Source: Pseudomonadota bacterium (GTDB lineage: Bacteria > Pseudomonadota > Gammaproteobacteria > Steroidobacterales > Steroidobacteraceae). Taken from it: a stretch of DNA of 8,504 nt. Position numbers and translations under genes: made by a program. Under the pieces are notes generated by a model. That model saw only the letters and a program-made list of their open reading frames with translations, did no database searches and was not told the origin of the DNA. The stretch lies in the NCBI GenBank assembly GCA_021817875.1, contig JAKAFQ010000153.1:1-8504 (forward strand), in the 5' to 3' direction. How positions within the stretch are numbered: position 1 is the first letter of the stretch; the number at the start of each line of letters is the position of its first letter. Below, one piece after another: positions 5,308 to 8,504 of the stretch.

Positions 5308-6822
5308 TTACACCGGAATCTTGGTGGCAACGGCCTGGGCGACCAGGTGATGGATGGAAGGTCCCATGACTTTCAGCAACGGAGCGGGCCAGAGCCCCAC
5401 CAGCAGCACCGCCGCGGCAAGCGCGCCGAGAACGAGGAACTCCCGGCCGTCGAGGTCGGTGAGCTTCGCCACGTGGTCGTTCCCCACCGGGCCGAAGACC
5501 ACACGCTTGACCATCCACAGCGTGTAGGCCGCCCCGAGAATGAGCGTCACCGCCGCGAGCGTCGAAAACCAGAAGCCCGCCTTGAAGCTCGCGAGGATCA
5601 CCAGGAACTCCCCGACGAAGCCCGAGGTGCCCGGCAGGCCGGTGTTGGCGAGCGCGAACAGCACCATGAATGCGGCGAACACCGGCATGGTATTGACCAC
5701 GCCGCCGTAATCGGCGATCTGCCGGCTGTGCATCCGGTCGTACAGCACCCCGACGCACAGGAACATCGCGCCGGAGATCAAGCCGTGCGAGACCATCTGC
5801 ACCATGGCGCCATCCATGCCCATCGCCGCGCCCTGCACCGCACCGGTCGCGCGCACGATCTCATAGACCAGAAACGCCCCGAGGGTCACGAAACCCATGT
5901 GCGCGATCGACGAGTAGGCGATCAGCTTCTTCATGTCCGGCTGCACGATGGCGACGAAGCCGATGTAGATCACCGCGATCAGCGACAGCGCGATGATCAG
6001 CATGTTGAGCTCGCGGCAGGCATCGGGCGCGATCGGCAGCGAGAAGCGCAGGAATCCGTAACCGCCCATCTTCAGCATGATGGCCGCGAGGATCACCGAG
6101 CCGCCGGTGGGCGCCTCGACGTGCGCATCCGGCAGCCAGGTGTGTACCGGCCACATCGGCACCTTGACCGCGAAGGCGAGCAGGAACGCGAAGAAAATCC
6201 AGCGCTGTTCGGTGAGCGTCAGCGGCAGCGACTGAAACGCGGCGATCGAGTAGCTGCCGGCCTTGACGTACATGTAGATGAGCGCCGCCAGCATGAACAC
6301 CGAACCGAGGAAGGTGTACAGGAAGAACTTGATGGTCGCGTACACGCGGCGCGGTCCACCCCAGATGCCGATGATGAGGAACATCGGGATCAGCATCGAT
6401 TCCCAGAAAAAATAGAACAGCAGCGCATCCGTGGCGGAAAACACCCCGATCATCAGCCCTTCCATGATCAGAAACGCCGCGTAGTACTGCGCGGTCCGCC
6501 GGGTGATGACCCGCCAGCCGGCAATCAGCACCGGAATGGTCATGAAGGCGGTGAGCACGATCAGCGGCATCGAGATACCGTCGACCCCCAGGGCGTAATA
6601 GGCATGGAAGCGCGGAATCCACGCCGCCTTCTGCACGAACTGATAGGCCGCGGTATGGGTGTTGAAGTCCTGCCACAGCGGCACGCACAGCGCCAGGGTC
6701 GCAACCGAGGCGACGAGCGACACCCAGCGTCCGGCGCCGATGTTGCGTTCGCCGAGCAGGAGCACCGCCAGCCCCGCGAGGATCGGCAGCCAGATCAGGA
6801 TGGACAGCAGGTGAGCGTGCAT
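5308..6822 (-). CDS. nuoM: NADH:quinone oxidoreductase (complex I) subunit M
   Basis: A 504-residue integral membrane protein, the middle antiporter-like proton channel of complex I. Visible hallmarks are Glu141 in FFWESMLIPMFLIIGIWGG (TM5), Lys220 in FAVKVPMWPVHTWLPDAHVEAPT (given as two pieces: FAVKVPMWPVHTWL and PDAHVEAPT; TM7), Lys251 in IMLKMGGYGFLRF (TM8) and Glu405 in GTSGFVGEFLVILASF (TM12). Glu in TM12, where NuoL and NuoN carry Lys, is the diagnostic feature of NuoM. PDMKKLIAYSSIAHMGF is also conserved. The frame is open 19 codons further upstream into nuoL, but MHAHLLSILIWLPILAG at 6822 is the natural start, with GGAG 11 nt before it. It lies 31 nt after nuoL and 6 nt before nuoN. 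Length agrees with E. coli NuoM (509). Nothing suggests damage. Confidence 0.97.
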   Translation of the reverse strand: MHAHLLSILIWLPILAGLAVLLLGERNIGAGRWVSLVASVATLALCVPLWQDFNTHTAAYQFVQKAAWIPRFHAYYALGVDGISMPLIVLTAFMTIPVLIAGWRVITRRTAQYYAAFLIMEGLMIGVFSATDALLFYFFWESMLIPMFLIIGIWGGPRRVYATIKFFLYTFLGSVFMLAALIYMYVKAGSYSIAAFQSLPLTLTEQRWIFFAFLLAFAVKVPMWPVHTWLPDAHVEAPTGGSVILAAIMLKMGGYGFLRFSLPIAPDACRELNMLIIALSLIAVIYIGFVAIVQPDMKKLIAYSSIAHMGFVTLGAFLVYEIVRATGAVQGAAMGMDGAMVQMVSHGLISGAMFLCVGVLYDRMHSRQIADYGGVVNTMPVFAAFMVLFALANTGLPGTSGFVGEFLVILASFKAGFWFSTLAAVTLILGAAYTLWMVKRVVFGPVGNDHVAKLTDLDGREFLVLGALAAAVLLVGLWPAPLLKVMGPSIHHLVAQAVATKIPV

Positions 6823-6853
6823 TCTTGTGCTTTCTCCGATGTGCTCTTGCCGC

Positions 6854-8504
6854 TCAGGCGCGGACCAGGAACCAGCCAAGGAGAGCGGCCAGGCCGATCA
6901 CGATCCAGAACGCGTACGAATACAGATAACCGCTCTGCACGCGCCGCACCACGCCGCCGAACCAACCCACCGAGTTGGCCGTGCCATTCACCATGGCGCC
7001 GTCGATCAGCCCCTGGTCACCCGCCTTCCACAGACTCAGGCCCACGCCGCGCGCCAGCCTGGCGAGGACATTCTCGTTGAACCAGTCAAAGTAGTACTTC
7101 TCGACCAGCAACCGGTGCAACCAGCCGAATTTCTCCGCGGCCGCATCCGCGAGCTGCGGACGCTTGAGGAAAAACAGCCACGCGGTGCCGAACCCGGTCA
7201 GCGCCAGCCAGAACGGCGCGCCGAGGAAGCCGCGCAGCGCGAGCTCGACCGGTCCATGGTAATCGGCCGCCATGCGCGCCAGGACATCGTGAGACGGCAG
7301 CACCTGGATGGCGCTGCCGAAATAATCGCCGTACAGAACCTGTCCGACCGTCAGATAGCCGATGAGCAGCGAGGGAATCGCAAGCGCGATGAGCGGCAGC
7401 GTGACCACCAGCGGGCTCTCGTGAGGCTCGTGAACGCCATGACCACCGTGCCCGTGGCCATGTTCCGTGTGCACCTCGCGGAAGCGCTCCTTGCCGTGAA
7501 ACGTCATGAACAGCAGCCGGAACGTGTACAGCGAAGTGATGAAAGCGCCCAGCAATACGCACCAGTACGCGTAGGTCGAGCCCCACAGGTGCGAGGCGCC
7601 GACCGCCTCGATGATGGCATCCTTGGAATAGAAGCCGGAGAAAAACGGCGTGGCGACGAGCGCCAGCCCGCCGATCCAGCAGGTGATGGCGGTGATCGGC
7701 ATGTATTTGCCGAGACCGCCCATCTTGCGCATGTCCTGTTCGTGATGCATGCCGATGATGACCGAGCCGGCGGCCAGGAACAGCAGCGCCTTGAAGAAGG
7801 CGTGGGTCATCAGGTGGAAGATCGCGGCGCTGTAGGCCGAGGCACCGAGCGCGGTGGTCATGTAGCCGAGCTGTGACAGCGTCGAATAGGCGATCACCCG
7901 CTTGATGTCGTTCATCACGACACCGAGCACGCCCATGAAGAACGCGGTGGTCGCGCCGATCACCATGACGAACGACAGCGCCGTGTCCGAGTGCTCGAAC
8001 AGCGGCGACATGCGGGCCACCATGAAGATGCCGGCGGTCACCATGGTGGCCGCGTGGATCAGCGCCGAGATCGGCGTCGGGCCTTCCATCGAGTCCGGCA
8101 GCCAAACGTGCAGCGGCACCTGCGCGGATTTGCCCATCGCGCCGATGAACAGCGCGATGCAGATCAGGGTCATCGCGTTGACGCCCCCGAACACCGGCAG
8201 CGTCTGCTGCGCGATGTGCGGCGCGGCGGCGAATGCCGCCTGGTAGGACAGCGAGTGGGTATAGGAGAAGACCGCCGCAATGCCGATCACGAAACCGAAA
8301 TCGCCCACACGGTTGACGATGAACGCCTTGAGGTTGGCGAAGATGGCGCTCGGCCGGGTGTACCAGAAGCCGATCAGCAGGTACGAGACCACGCCCACGG
8401 CTTCCCAGCCGAAGAACAGCTGCATGAAGTTGTTCGACATCACGAGCATGAGCATCGAGAAGGTGAACAGCGAGATGTAGCTGAAGAAGCGGGTGTAGCC
8501 CGGG
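6854..8504 (-). CDS. nuoL: NADH:quinone oxidoreductase (complex I) subunit L, 5' end outside window
   Basis: The distal antiporter-like proton channel of complex I, located at the end of the membrane arm. The first visible codon is at 8503-8501 and 549 residues can be read. By comparison with E. coli NuoL roughly the first 110-125 residues are missing. Counting from the window edge, key residues are Glu34 in FFGWEAVG (TM5), Lys125 in MGKSAQVPLHVWLPD (TM7), Lys201 in NDIKRVIAYSTLSQLGYM (TM8), Lys238 in HLMTHAFFKALLFLAAGS and Lys294 in FFSGFYSKDAIIEA (TM12). A His-rich loop (7 His in 17 residues) lies at about 345-361. The long carboxy-terminal part after about residue 450, with a final hydrophobic helix ending WFLVRA, fits the lateral amphipathic helix and last TM segment that are special to NuoL. 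The TGA stop at 6854 lies 31 nt before nuoM. Confidence 0.96.
   Translation of the reverse strand, partial: PGYTRFFSYISLFTFSMLMLVMSNNFMQLFFGWEAVGVVSYLLIGFWYTRPSAIFANLKAFIVNRVGDFGFVIGIAAVFSYTHSLSYQAAFAAAPHIAQQTLPVFGGVNAMTLICIALFIGAMGKSAQVPLHVWLPDSMEGPTPISALIHAATMVTAGIFMVARMSPLFEHSDTALSFVMVIGATTAFFMGVLGVVMNDIKRVIAYSTLSQLGYMTTALGASAYSAAIFHLMTHAFFKALLFLAAGSVIIGMHHEQDMRKMGGLGKYMPITAITCWIGGLALVATPFFSGFYSKDAIIEAVGASHLWGSTYAYWCVLLGAFITSLYTFRLLFMTFHGKERFREVHTEHGHGHGGHGVHEPHESPLVVTLPLIALAIPSLLIGYLTVGQVLYGDYFGSAIQVLPSHDVLARMAADYHGPVELALRGFLGAPFWLALTGFGTAWLFFLKRPQLADAAAEKFGWLHRLLVEKYYFDWFNENVLARLARGVGLSLWKAGDQGLIDGAMVNGTANSVGWFGGVVRRVQSGYLYSYAFWIVIGLAALLGWFLVRA

Noticed and set aside
2665..7080. A 4.4-kb stop-free reading frame on the plus strand, opposite the transporter, nuoN and nuoM
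   Set aside because: Those three genes happen to lie in the same codon register, so a stop opposite them would need a TTA, CTA or TCA codon in that register; GC-rich genes avoid these codons. The predicted peptide, rich in Arg, His, Gln, Asp and Glu, is the expected mirror of Leu/Val/Met/Ile-rich membrane protein codons. The frame ends inside nuoL, where the register changes. The minus-strand genes are certain from their motifs.

Overview
The window is GC-rich bacterial DNA carrying the end of a proton-pumping complex I operon (nuoL-nuoM-nuoN) and, beside it, an unrelated small locus for redox metabolism. The complex I protein sequences, the high GC content and the near absence of A/T-rich codons such as TTA, CTA and TCA suggest a proteobacterium, probably gamma or beta. 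No finer placement is possible by reading alone. No rRNA, tRNA, insertion sequence, CRISPR array or phage feature was seen.

Layout. Positions 1-91 (minus) hold the first 30 codons of an aldehyde dehydrogenase cut by the window edge. Positions 252-1292 (minus) encode a three-domain FAD/NAD(P)H/[2Fe-2S] reductase of the PaaE/KshB type, followed on its transcript by a strong stem-loop. Positions 1293-1630 are a divergent regulatory region with a near-perfect 20-bp palindrome at 1451-1470, placed over the predicted -35 box of the reductase. Positions 1631-2095 (plus) encode a MarR-family regulator. It overlaps by 4 nt a gene for a small exported, C-terminally membrane-anchored protein of unknown function (2092-2598). 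Convergent to these, on the minus strand, are an AI-2E/UPF0118-family transporter (2719-3771), nuoN (3856-5301), nuoM (5308-6822) and the 3' part of nuoL (6854-8504, truncated by the window end).

How the parts work together. NuoL, NuoM and NuoN are the three antiporter-like subunits of the membrane arm of NADH:quinone oxidoreductase. All the key charged residues that can be read are intact, so this is a functional-looking operon end. The transporter follows nuoN after an 84-nt gap full of GC stem-loops and has its own good ribosome binding site, so it may be read through from nuo or be separate. In the other locus, the MarR-type protein is the obvious candidate to bind the palindrome and control the divergent reductase, and perhaps the aldehyde dehydrogenase downstream.

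The nuo part is ordinary. I found no clear new multi-gene system. The items most worth checking are the MarR operator/promoter arrangement, the unknown anchored protein coupled to the regulator, and the stand-alone oxygenase-type reductase with no oxygenase in view.
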